Source: Candidatus Nitrosopumilus sp.
GTDB taxonomy: Archaea > Thermoproteota > Nitrososphaeria > Nitrososphaerales > Nitrosopumilaceae
DNA length: 12,366 bases
Reading direction: 5' to 3'
NCBI GenBank assembly: GCA_030637455.1
Contig: DAOWGL010000047.1
Location: 1-12,366 of the forward strand
In this document: positions 1 through 6,171 of the stretch, in pieces
Layout of the letters: the number at the start of each line of letters is the position of its first letter
Numbering within the stretch: position 1 is the first letter of the stretch
Translations under genes and position numbers: made by a program
The notes under the pieces: generated by a model
The model's database searches: none
What the model was told of the DNA's origin: nothing
What the model saw: the letters and a program-made list of their open reading frames with translations, nothing else

Positions 1-551
1 AATGTACAGTTCCATTTGTTCCAAGAAGTAACAAACCAGTTTACTGCAGTGATTGTTTCAGACAACACAAACCAGATGATTCCAGAGATGATAGACGTTC
101 AGGAAATGATAGATATTCCAGAGATGATAGAGGTTCAAGATCATCTTATGGACGAGAATCTAGTAGAGGTGATAATAGATCTAGAAAACCACGAAATGAT
201 AAATTTTTGAGAAAACAAGAGAGTTTCTTTTCAGGTGGTTCAGACAAATTTTTTGAAACAATTAAAGAAAAATTATATGAAATTCTGGGTGGAAAAGTAT
301 GTTCTAATTGTGGTTTTAGCGATGAAAGAGCATTAGGAATAAGCCCAATTTCTGAAAATGTCACTACTGATAATTCTGGACGTGGGGGAGATGCAGCATC
401 CTGGGGCAAGTATATTTCGGCACCAGATGTTGCTAGAGACGAACTAAAGGTATTTTGTTTAAATTGTAATCAAATTAGAGAACCTATCTCTAAGCGTTCA
501 GAAGATAGTTCAAGACCAAAATCAAAAAAGAGCAAATATTTCCCTAGATGA
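1..551 (+). CDS. CxxC zinc-ribbon / HNH-like protein, 5'-truncated
   Basis: The reading frame is open from base 3 to the TGA at 549-551; the start lies before the window. Three parts are visible. First is the end of a CxxC-x17-CxxC-type zinc ribbon, with Val-Pro-Phe then Tyr-Cys-Ser-Asp-Cys-Phe (Cys codons at 45 and 54). Next is a low-complexity Arg/Asp/Ser/Gly linker (about 66-209), likely disordered and suited to nucleic-acid contact. Last is an HNH-like zinc domain: Cys-x2-Cys at 300-311, then Asp-Glu-Arg-Ala-Leu, and Cys-x2-Cys-Asn at 456-470. In active HNH relatives of this layout an Asp-His follows that Ala-Leu segment; here it is Ser-Pro (342-347), so cutting activity is doubtful while the zinc scaffold remains. 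A role in RNA or DNA binding is inference. Substrate unknown. Confidence 0.7.
   Translation, partial: CTVPFVPRSNKPVYCSDCFRQHKPDDSRDDRRSGNDRYSRDDRGSRSSYGRESSRGDNRSRKPRNDKFLRKQESFFSGGSDKFFETIKEKLYEILGGKVCSNCGFSDERALGISPISENVTTDNSGRGGDAASWGKYISAPDVARDELKVFCLNCNQIREPISKRSEDSSRPKSKKSKYFPR
80..137 (+). repeat. Short in-frame repeat in the Arg/Asp-rich linker
   Basis: A 22-base unit beginning TTCCAGAGATGATAGA occurs at 80-101 and again at 116-137 with one base difference. The spacing is 36 bases, that is 12 codons, so each copy encodes Ser-Arg-Asp-Asp-Arg in the same frame. A shorter related piece, GAAATGATAGA, lies between them. This is coding low-complexity sequence that probably grew by slippage or duplication, not a mobile repeat. 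Confidence 0.7.
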
Positions 552-613
552 TTAGTAAAATCATCTTTGAGAATTTGTTAACACTTTAATTATAATTATT
601 TTCAAATTAAATC

Positions 614-697
614 ATGAATGGTGATTTTAAGGCATTAGGGATTTCCCTAATTGTTATTGTTGGAATTGTAACTGCGTACACTGTATTTGGTCTATAG
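614..697 (+). CDS. 27-residue single-helix membrane peptide
   Basis: ATG at 614 opens 27 codons ending at TAG 695-697. The product has a short polar start (Met-Asn-Gly-Asp-Phe-Lys) followed by about 20 almost wholly hydrophobic residues rich in Ile, Val and Leu, enough for one membrane helix. A TATA-like stretch, TTTAATTATAA (585-595), lies about 24 bases before the ATG, which suits a leaderless transcript. The stop is 2 bases from the stop of the convergent gene on the other strand. The function is unknown; such peptides can be small subunits or regulators of membrane complexes, but nothing here identifies a partner. An ORF this short could arise by chance; the promoter spacing and clean hydrophobic pattern argue for a real gene. 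Confidence 0.5.
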   Translation: MNGDFKALGISLIVIVGIVTAYTVFGL

Positions 698-699
698 AA

Positions 700-981
700 T
701 CATTCTTTGACTATTTCTACAACATGTTCAATAATTTTCGTTGAAATTAACGTGTGTTCTTTGTCCAATATTGATTGTATAAAATCTGCAAAATACTCTA
801 CTGTTTCTTCATCTTTGAGTAGTATGCTATGAGCTGATTTATCTTTCAATGAAATTACCAGTTCATTTTTCACAATGTTTAGAATTCCTGTGATAAAAGT
901 TTCTTTTCCTTCATTTATGAAAATAAGACTAGCTAGTTTTTGTGCCTCATATTTATCATCACAAGTAATGTCTATTTTCAT
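700..981 (-). CDS. Uncharacterised 93-residue protein coupled to trpS
   Basis: Its ATG overlaps the stop of trpS in an ATGA arrangement (978-981), so it is probably co-transcribed and translationally coupled with the synthetase. The sequence suggests a small alpha/beta fold: a strand (KIDITCD), a helix (about residues 10-20), strands around 30-47, then a helix over about 55-72. There is no signal peptide, membrane segment or metal motif; it is probably a soluble cytosolic protein. The strand-helix-strand-strand-helix order loosely recalls small KEOPS Pcc1-type proteins, but I see no diagnostic residues and do not assign it. Function unknown. Confidence 0.75.
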   Translation of the reverse strand: MKIDITCDDKYEAQKLASLIFINEGKETFITGILNIVKNELVISLKDKSAHSILLKDEETVEYFADFIQSILDKEHTLISTKIIEHVVEIVKE

Positions 982-2090
982 TTATTCTCAAAAAGAAATT
1001 GATCTATTTGGTTTTTAGCTTTTTCTCTGTTTTCCTGATGAATTGCAAGAAATGAATTAATTTTTTCAATCAAGATTGCTTTTAGTTCGCCTGAAAGTAG
1101 TTTTCCTGATTTATAATCTTCATAAATTGTTTTTAATTTATCATCATCTGGCTCAAAAAATATTCTTAGATATTGATAGGATACATCGATATCTGGATTT
1201 CCGCCAAGTTTTCTATGTTGTTCAATATCAGGTTGTCCTCCTGAAAATGCATGTTTGTTAATTTTCTTTTTTACTTCAGATGGAGAATCAGTTGTGAATA
1301 TTGTACCTTTTTCATCCGATGCTGACATTTTTCCACCAGGCCCTTCTAAACTAGGAATCATGATATTGTGAACCAATGCTGGTTTTTGTTTTCCAATTTT
1401 TGGTGCAATGTCTCTTGTTAATCTAAAGTGAGGATCTTGATCAACTCCTAATGGAATTAACACTGGTTTATCTTCAATAAAACATGGAGCTGATTGTAAC
1501 GATGTATAAAATATCATTCCAATATTTGTTTCATTTGTAAAACCAAACGTAGCTTTTGTATTTGAAAAATTAATTTTTTTTGCTACCTGAGCTGCAATTG
1601 GATATAATGTTTGAATATTTTTTGTATTTATGATAATTTTTGTTTTTTCTGGGTCAAAACCTAATGCGATAAAATCTAACGCGTTTTCATAAGCAAATTT
1701 TTTTGTATCTTCTAAAGTAAGATTGGGTTTTGAATAAAATTTTTCATCATCGGTAAGTTGAAAATACAAATTCACATCAAATTTTTCTTGTAACCATTTT
1801 GCAAACATCCATGGTACCAAATGTCCTATGTGAGTATGCCCTGAGGGACCTCTTCCAGTATATAGGAAGAATTTGTTTCCTTTCTCATATTCATCAAGAA
1901 TTCTAGTCAGTTCTCTATGTGAGAAGAAAATACCCCTTCTGAGCATAAAATGATCCTCGCCTGTGATTTTCTTGATTTTCTCTAGTAATTCTGAAGAAAT
2001 TTTTTCAGTACCAAATTGCTTGATTAGTTTATCATAGTCAATATCACCCTCAACATGCCAAGGTGTTACAATAAAGTCATCAGCTGACAT
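978..2090 (-). CDS. trpS: Tryptophan--tRNA ligase (TrpRS), archaeal type
   Basis: A class I aminoacyl-tRNA synthetase that activates tryptophan with ATP and charges tRNA-Trp in the cytosol. Its signatures are the HIGH motif in GPSGHTHIGH (HIGH at residues 87-90) and the archaeal/eukaryotic variant of the second ATP loop, GGKMSASD (KMSAS at 254-258). The Rossmann-fold core lies between and around them, followed by a helical anticodon-binding C-terminus. The 370-residue length is normal for archaeal TrpRS, which is longer than the bacterial form. The ATG at 2088-2090 lies 24.5 bases from the centre of a TTTAAA box, supporting this start and a leaderless mRNA. It diverges from pheS and is followed by an overlapping small gene. 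Its substrate tRNA-Trp is encoded at 9821-9894. Confidence 0.97.
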   Translation of the reverse strand: MSADDFIVTPWHVEGDIDYDKLIKQFGTEKISSELLEKIKKITGEDHFMLRRGIFFSHRELTRILDEYEKGNKFFLYTGRGPSGHTHIGHLVPWMFAKWLQEKFDVNLYFQLTDDEKFYSKPNLTLEDTKKFAYENALDFIALGFDPEKTKIIINTKNIQTLYPIAAQVAKKINFSNTKATFGFTNETNIGMIFYTSLQSAPCFIEDKPVLIPLGVDQDPHFRLTRDIAPKIGKQKPALVHNIMIPSLEGPGGKMSASDEKGTIFTTDSPSEVKKKINKHAFSGGQPDIEQHRKLGGNPDIDVSYQYLRIFFEPDDDKLKTIYEDYKSGKLLSGELKAILIEKINSFLAIHQENREKAKNQIDQFLFENK

Positions 2091-2109
2091 TCATCTTGAC
2101 TTAGGTTAA

Positions 2110-2120
2110 GGTTTAAAAAG
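2110..2120. promoter_or_regulatory. Shared bidirectional TATA box of trpS and pheS
   Basis: The 51 bases between the trpS ATG and the proposed pheS TTG contain one obvious TATA-like element, TTTAAA at 2112-2117, which reads the same on both strands. Its centre lies 24.5 bases from the trpS start and 27.5 bases from the TTG at 2142. Both distances match archaeal TATA-to-start spacing for leaderless transcripts. Purine-rich flanks (TTAAGG on one side, AAAAAGA on the other strand) could act as BRE elements. Identification is by pattern and spacing only. Confidence 0.6.
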
Positions 2121-2141
2121 TCTTTTTCGGATTCTTTGCTG

Positions 2142-3530
2142 TTGTCGCAAGTTTTTCATGATATTGAAAAAAAAATTATTACCTCATTAAGAGATAATCC
2201 GAAACAATCTCCTGAATCCCTAGAAAAATCAACACAACTTTCCCCTGATCAAATTAGACGTGGAATTGAATGGCTAAAACTAAAAGATCTGGCAATTGTT
2301 TTTGAATCAAAATCAAGTGTGATAAGTTTAGGAAAAAATGGAATTGAATCATTTGAAAAAGAATTACCTGAAAGAAGATTACTTAATTTACTAAAGGATG
2401 GACCAAAAAAATTATCTGACTTACAAAAAGAATTAGGATTTGTATTTGGACCATCAATTGGGTTAGCTAGAAAAAATAATTGGGTGGATTTTTCATCTAA
2501 TGAAATTTCTATTAAGAACCCGCCTTCAGAACTTCCAGGAGAAAAAACTCTCAAACTAATTGGGATTGAGAAATTATCTAAAGATAAAATTGACAGTGCT
2601 GATTTATCTGGACTTTTAAAAAGACCTGATTTTATTGTTGAGGATGTTATTAAAACAAAAGAAATTTCATTATCTGATGCTGCAAAATCCATTAAGATTT
2701 CAGATTCAGTTGGTGGTATTGATGTTGAAGCTAAAGTTCCAGAAGTTTTCGTTGCAAGAACTCATCCACTAAAAGACACAATTGATGAAATTCGTGAAAT
2801 TTTTGTTACACTTGGTTTTTCTGAAATTTTAGGCAACATAACGCAATCAAGCTTTTGGAATTTTGATGCTCTTTTTACCCCGCAAGATCATCCGGCTAGA
2901 GAATTACAAGACACGTTTTATCTTGATAGAATAAATGCTAAAAAAATTGGAACTCCTGAACAAATTAGAAAAGTTTCTGAATCCCACAAAAAGAATTGGA
3001 GATACCAATGGGACATAAACGAAGCAAGAAAAATGGTTCTTAGAACTCACACTACTTGTGTAACTATCAAACATTTAGCTGAAAACAAACCTGATGAGGC
3101 ACGAATTTTCTCATTAGGACGTGTATTTAGAAATGAAAAAGTCAGTTACAAACACCTTGTGGAATTTAATCAAATTGAAGGAGTTGTTGTTGGAAAAGAT
3201 GCATCCTTGAAAAATTTAATGGGAATTCAACGAGAGTTTTACAAAAGAATAGGAATAACGAAGATAAAATTTTGGCCAACATTCTTCCCATACACTGAAC
3301 CATCACTCCAGACTATGGTTTACAATGAAAAATTAGGAAAATGGATTGAATTATTTGGAATGGGTATTTTTAGACCTGAAGTAACCAAACCGCTTGGAAT
3401 TACACAACCTGTTTTAGCTTGGGGTGGTGGAATTGAAAGAATTGCAATGTTAAAGTATGATCTAGGTGATGTAAGAGAATTTTACAACAACAATCTTGGA
3501 TGGTTAAGGAGTGCTAAAAAATGCCAGTAA
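2142..3530 (+). CDS. pheS: Phenylalanine--tRNA ligase alpha subunit
   Basis: The catalytic subunit of the (alpha-beta)2 class II PheRS, which charges tRNA-Phe. Counting from the TTG at 2142 (462 residues), the N-terminal ~125 residues form winged-helix-like domains typical of archaeal/eukaryotic PheS. The catalytic core follows, with class II motif 2 (GRVFRNE, about 326-332) and motif 3 (GGGIERI, about 428-434). No ATG is available near the 5' end; TTG 2136, CTG 2139 and TTG 2142 are the candidates. I prefer 2142 because it sits about 27 bases from the centre of the TTTAAA box and gives the N-terminus MSQVFHDIEKK. The gene overlaps pheT by 10 bases, so both subunits come from one transcript. 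Confidence 0.96.
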   Translation: MSQVFHDIEKKIITSLRDNPKQSPESLEKSTQLSPDQIRRGIEWLKLKDLAIVFESKSSVISLGKNGIESFEKELPERRLLNLLKDGPKKLSDLQKELGFVFGPSIGLARKNNWVDFSSNEISIKNPPSELPGEKTLKLIGIEKLSKDKIDSADLSGLLKRPDFIVEDVIKTKEISLSDAAKSIKISDSVGGIDVEAKVPEVFVARTHPLKDTIDEIREIFVTLGFSEILGNITQSSFWNFDALFTPQDHPARELQDTFYLDRINAKKIGTPEQIRKVSESHKKNWRYQWDINEARKMVLRTHTTCVTIKHLAENKPDEARIFSLGRVFRNEKVSYKHLVEFNQIEGVVVGKDASLKNLMGIQREFYKRIGITKIKFWPTFFPYTEPSLQTMVYNEKLGKWIELFGMGIFRPEVTKPLGITQPVLAWGGGIERIAMLKYDLGDVREFYNNNLGWLRSAKKCQ

Positions 3531-5161
3531 TCGAACTATCTTATTCTCGCCTCCAAAAATTAATTGGAAAAGTATCAAAAAAACAAATTTCTGACTCTTT
3601 ACCTTTTCTTGGATTGGATATTGAATCAGAAGATAAAGATCTTGTAAGGGTTGAATATAGTCCAAATAGACCTGATTATTCAACTGATTTTGGAATTGCA
3701 CTTGGTTTGCAAGGATTGTTTGGGATTAAGACTGGTCCAATAAAACTAAATGTAAAAAAATCAAACAAATATCTGATTTCTGTTAAATCCAATGTCTCAA
3801 GAATCAGGCCATTTGTAACTGGAATTGTTGCAAAAAATGGCAAAATTGATGATAAAACAATCAAACAATTAATGACAATGCAAGAAGATCTACATTTTGG
3901 AATTGGAAGAAAAAGAAAAAAGTCCTCTATAGGAATACATGATTTAGATAAAATTTCATTTCCATTAGTTTACACTACAACTAATAGAAATCATAAATTC
4001 ATTCCACTAAACTCTGAAAAAGAATTGAATATATCTGAAATACTTGATACCACTGATGTTGGAAAAGATTATGGTTCTTTACTTGGACAGTCTTCCCAGG
4101 TGCCTATAATTTTAGATGAGGATCAAAATACGGTATCATTTCCTCCAATTATCAACGCTGCTGTTACAACTGTCACGACCAAAACAAAAAATCTCTTTGT
4201 AGAGGTAACTGGTCTCAATAAAGACGATGCTGAAGATATGTTATCAGTAGTAGCCACTGTTTTACAAAGTGCTGGTTTTACTTTAGAATCAGTAAAAATT
4301 ACTGGCGCTAAAAATTCTTCACCAAAATTACAATATAGAAAAATGACTGTAAACTCTTCATTGATTAACCAAATTTTAGGTTTGAATCTTTCATCTTCAA
4401 AAATTATTTCATCATTAAAAAAATCTAGATTGGATGCATCATCTAAAGGAACGAACATTATTTGCACAATACCTGCATATAGATTTGATATTTTTGGTCC
4501 TATGGATTTAGTAGAAGAAGTTGCTTTAGGATATGGAATTCAAAATCTTGAACCTACAATATCTCCCTCTCAAACTATTGGAAAAACAAACCCAGTTTCA
4601 TTAAAACTAAAATCACTAGATCAAACTATGATTGGACTTGGATATCTTGAAGCTTTGAATTCTAGTTTGACTAGTAAACGCGTACTATATGATATGACAA
4701 ACAGAGATTCAACAAAACTTCTCTCAGTCCTTGATTCAAAAAGCAGAGAACACACTATTTTACGTGATTCTATACTTCCAGGATTATTAGAAAATCTTTC
4801 AAGAAATATTCATGAGTCTTATCCTCAAAAAATGTTTGAAACTGGAACTGTATTTGCAACTGAAAATCCAATATCTGAAAAAATTAGTTTTTCCGGAATT
4901 AGTGCTCATAAAGATGCAAATTTTACAGAAATAAAATCAATAATTCAATCTGCATTGAACATTGGATTTGGAATTAAAATAGAAACAAAGACTGCAACTG
5001 ATTCTACATTCGAAGAAGGTCATTGTGCATCTATCATGCTAAATAATATCCCAATTGGTATTATTGGAAAAATTGATTCAAAGATTATTGAAAATTACAA
5101 AATTCGTGTACCTGTAGTGGGATTTGAGATTTCTTTATCTGACTCTGTTCTTAAAAATTAA
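3521..5161 (+). CDS. pheT: Phenylalanine--tRNA ligase beta subunit
   Basis: The structural and editing partner of PheS. At 546 residues it is the shorter archaeal/eukaryotic form, lacking the C-terminal anticodon-binding domain of ~800-residue bacterial PheT. Visible parts in order: an N-terminal region with Asp-rich metal/ligand-type motifs (EYSPNRPDYSTDFGIALG, about 45-63), a B3/B4 editing domain in the middle of the N-terminal half, a B5 domain (about 270-345, ending in IPAYRFDIFGPMDLVEEVALGYG), and a catalytically inactive class II-like fold to the end. The ATG at 3521 lies inside the last codons of pheS, whose TAA is at 3528-3530; this overlap implies coupled translation and balanced subunit supply. 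Confidence 0.96.
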   Translation: MPVIELSYSRLQKLIGKVSKKQISDSLPFLGLDIESEDKDLVRVEYSPNRPDYSTDFGIALGLQGLFGIKTGPIKLNVKKSNKYLISVKSNVSRIRPFVTGIVAKNGKIDDKTIKQLMTMQEDLHFGIGRKRKKSSIGIHDLDKISFPLVYTTTNRNHKFIPLNSEKELNISEILDTTDVGKDYGSLLGQSSQVPIILDEDQNTVSFPPIINAAVTTVTTKTKNLFVEVTGLNKDDAEDMLSVVATVLQSAGFTLESVKITGAKNSSPKLQYRKMTVNSSLINQILGLNLSSSKIISSLKKSRLDASSKGTNIICTIPAYRFDIFGPMDLVEEVALGYGIQNLEPTISPSQTIGKTNPVSLKLKSLDQTMIGLGYLEALNSSLTSKRVLYDMTNRDSTKLLSVLDSKSREHTILRDSILPGLLENLSRNIHESYPQKMFETGTVFATENPISEKISFSGISAHKDANFTEIKSIIQSALNIGFGIKIETKTATDSTFEEGHCASIMLNNIPIGIIGKIDSKIIENYKIRVPVVGFEISLSDSVLKN

Positions 5162-5207
5162 AATAAATTTATTAAAAAAATAGTTTTTGATATTATTCCT
5201 TCAATGG

Positions 5208-5216
5208 TTTTTAGTA
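5208..5216 (+). promoter_or_regulatory. Possible TATA box for the structured RNA
   Basis: TTTTTAGTA ends about 21 bases before 5237, and its centre lies about 26 bases before the first base of the GCCCA outer helix at 5238, the expected spacing for an archaeal start there. A second candidate, CTATAATTA (5226-5234), would place the start inside hairpin 1 and fits less well. The RNA could also be made by read-through from pheT. Confidence 0.3.
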
Positions 5217-5236
5217 GGAGTGATTCTATAATTAAT

Positions 5237-5404
5237 CGCCCAAGAGCAAGCATGCAGACGGATTAGGATGAGTCGATCGTAATGATACCAGTGATTTCTA
5301 ATTCACCCAGGCGTGCTACATTATGGGCAACCCCGGTTTCAGAACGCGAGGAGGCGTATGGCTATGACCAATGAGTTTGTGCGAGTCAGAACCGGGGAAC
5401 ATAT
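5237..5404 (+). ncRNA. Candidate two-hairpin H/ACA guide RNA
   Basis: Two hairpins, each followed by an ACA, fit the archaeal H/ACA plan. Hairpin 1: lower stem GCATGC 5250-5255 with GCGTGC 5311-5316; upper stem GGATTAG 5260-5266 with CTAATTC 5298-5304; a kink-turn-like cap with GATGA 5267-5271 and TGA 5292-5294; then ACATTA 5318-5323, which matches the H box ANANNA. Hairpin 2: lower stem CCCCGGTT 5331-5338 with AACCGGGG 5390-5397; a short upper stem CGCG 5345-5348 with TGCG 5380-5383; then ACA 5399-5401. The 3' side from upper stem to ACA is 13-14 and 15 bases, close to the usual 14-16. A T-run follows at once. GCCCA 5238-5242 can also pair with TGGGC 5324-5328. Such RNAs guide Cbf5-dependent pseudouridylation. 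Targets were not identified. If not H/ACA, it is still a strongly structured RNA. Confidence 0.65.
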
Positions 5405-5405
5405 C

Positions 5406-5412
5406 TTTTTTT
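5406..5412 (+). terminator. Poly-T terminator after the structured RNA
   Basis: Seven consecutive T residues begin 5 bases after the final ACA (5399-5401), directly downstream of the GC-rich CCCCGGTT/AACCGGGG stem. Archaeal RNA polymerase terminates at such T-runs. The run continues into AAAAACC, giving TTTTTAAAAA, which could also act as a TATA element for the next gene (ATG 5451) with a leader of about 13 bases. Confidence 0.6.
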
Positions 5413-5450
5413 AAAAACCATTAAACACTGATAAAATATTGTAAAACCAA

Positions 5451-5870
5451 ATGGTGAATTACTGGTTAGCAAAACAAGAGCCTAGTGGACCAAGGGGTTA
5501 TAATTTTGAACAACTCAAAAAAGAAAAAACAACTGTATGGGATGGGGTTCATAACAATTTAGCATTAAAGCATATGCGGGAAATGAAATCCGGTGATCTA
5601 GTATTTTTTTATCATACGGGAGATGAAAGACAAGTCGTTGGAATTATACAAGTTACTTCAAAACCCTATTCAAATCCTAAAGAAGATGTAGAACGATTCA
5701 TTGTAGTTGATGTGAAATATAAAAAAACATTGAAACGCCCAGTAACCCTTGATGAAATGAAAAAAGAGAAAAAATTCAAAGATTGGGAATTAATTCGAAT
5801 TTCTAGGTTATCTGTTATGCCAGTACCCAAGCCCATTTGGGATACGATTGTAAAGATGTCTCAAAACTAA
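5451..5870 (+). CDS. EVE domain-containing protein
   Basis: A single-domain protein of 139 residues matching the EVE family of the PUA/ASCH/YTH superfamily. Family hallmarks: YWLAKQEP at 4-11, TTVWDGVHNNLALKHMREMKSGDLVFFYH at 27-55 (given here as scattered key residues W30, D31, G32, N35, N36, G48, D49, Y54, H55), VVGIIQV at 62-68, VVDV at 85-88, and RLSVMPV-W near the end. EVE domains read modified bases in DNA or RNA, for example as accessory specificity modules or in Thyn1-like proteins; the ligand here is unknown. There is no fused nuclease or helicase, so it is the stand-alone type. The ATG at 5451 follows a TATA-like run and no Shine-Dalgarno site. Confidence 0.9.
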   Translation: MVNYWLAKQEPSGPRGYNFEQLKKEKTTVWDGVHNNLALKHMREMKSGDLVFFYHTGDERQVVGIIQVTSKPYSNPKEDVERFIVVDVKYKKTLKRPVTLDEMKKEKKFKDWELIRISRLSVMPVPKPIWDTIVKMSQN

Positions 5871-5880
5871 GAATAATCGG

Positions 5881-5891
5881 TTTATTGATAT
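5881..5891 (+). promoter_or_regulatory. TATA box of the Lrp-like domain gene
   Basis: TTTATTGATAT begins 33 bases before the ATG at 5914, so its core lies at about -33 to -26. This fits a leaderless mRNA and a promoter separate from the EVE gene, which ends only 11 bases upstream of the box. Confidence 0.45.
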
Positions 5892-5913
5892 AGTCGATTT
5901 ATCTAATTTCTGT

Positions 5914-6153
5914 ATGGCAACAGCTTATGTTTTAATAAACTGTGAACTAGGTTCTGAAGAGGCTATTATCCAGCAACTAAAGGGCTTAGAAGGTGTAAAA
6001 GAAGTTCATGGAACTTTTGGTGCATATGATATTTTGGCCAAGATCGAATCTGACACTGTTGAAAAACTTAGAGAAACAATTACCTGGAAAATCAGGAAAA
6101 TTGAAAAGATTCGCTCAACTCTTACCTTAATGGGTATTGAAGGTCAAACATAA
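5914..6153 (+). CDS. Stand-alone Lrp/AsnC ligand-binding (RAM) domain protein
   Basis: A 79-residue protein comprising one Lrp/AsnC C-terminal ligand-binding domain (beta-alpha-beta-beta-alpha-beta). The family pattern is clear: strand TAYVLINCE (3-11), helix EEAIIQQLKGL (15-25), VKEVHGTFGAYDILAKIE (28-45) with the Gly-x-Tyr-Asp turn that lines the effector site, a helix at 49-60, and the final strand STLTLMGIE. The DNA-binding helix-turn-helix of full Lrp proteins is absent, and the upstream sequence does not encode one. Such single domains are common in archaea; they assemble into rings and may sense amino acids or modulate full-length Lrp proteins, the specific role here being unknown. A T-run at 6160-6165 just after its stop may terminate the transcript. 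Confidence 0.9.
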   Translation: MATAYVLINCELGSEEAIIQQLKGLEGVKEVHGTFGAYDILAKIESDTVEKLRETITWKIRKIEKIRSTLTLMGIEGQT

Positions 6154-6171
6154 ACACCCTTTTTTCTTATT

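Noticed and set aside
80..137. CRISPR or direct-repeat array
   Set aside because: Only two copies, in phase with codons, and within a coding low-complexity linker.
16..210. Frame rich in Glu-Met-Ile repeats in the first 200 bases
   Set aside because: It is the off-frame reading of the Arg/Asp-rich linker repeats; the frame beginning at base 3 is continuous with both zinc motifs through to 551.
207..551. Separate gene starting at TTG 207
   Set aside because: The same frame is open upstream to the window edge and encodes a recognisable zinc-ribbon end, so this is the C-terminal part of a longer gene.
2249..2692. 147-codon antisense frame inside pheS
   Set aside because: Ser/Phe/Leu-rich shadow of an AT-rich coding strand, no start signals, fully inside a clear gene.
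5237..5404. RNase P RNA, SRP RNA or intron-containing tRNA
   Set aside because: No conserved RNase P core, no SRP GGAAG-type S-domain loop, and no T-loop or anticodon arm; the two ACA-tailed hairpins fit H/ACA better.
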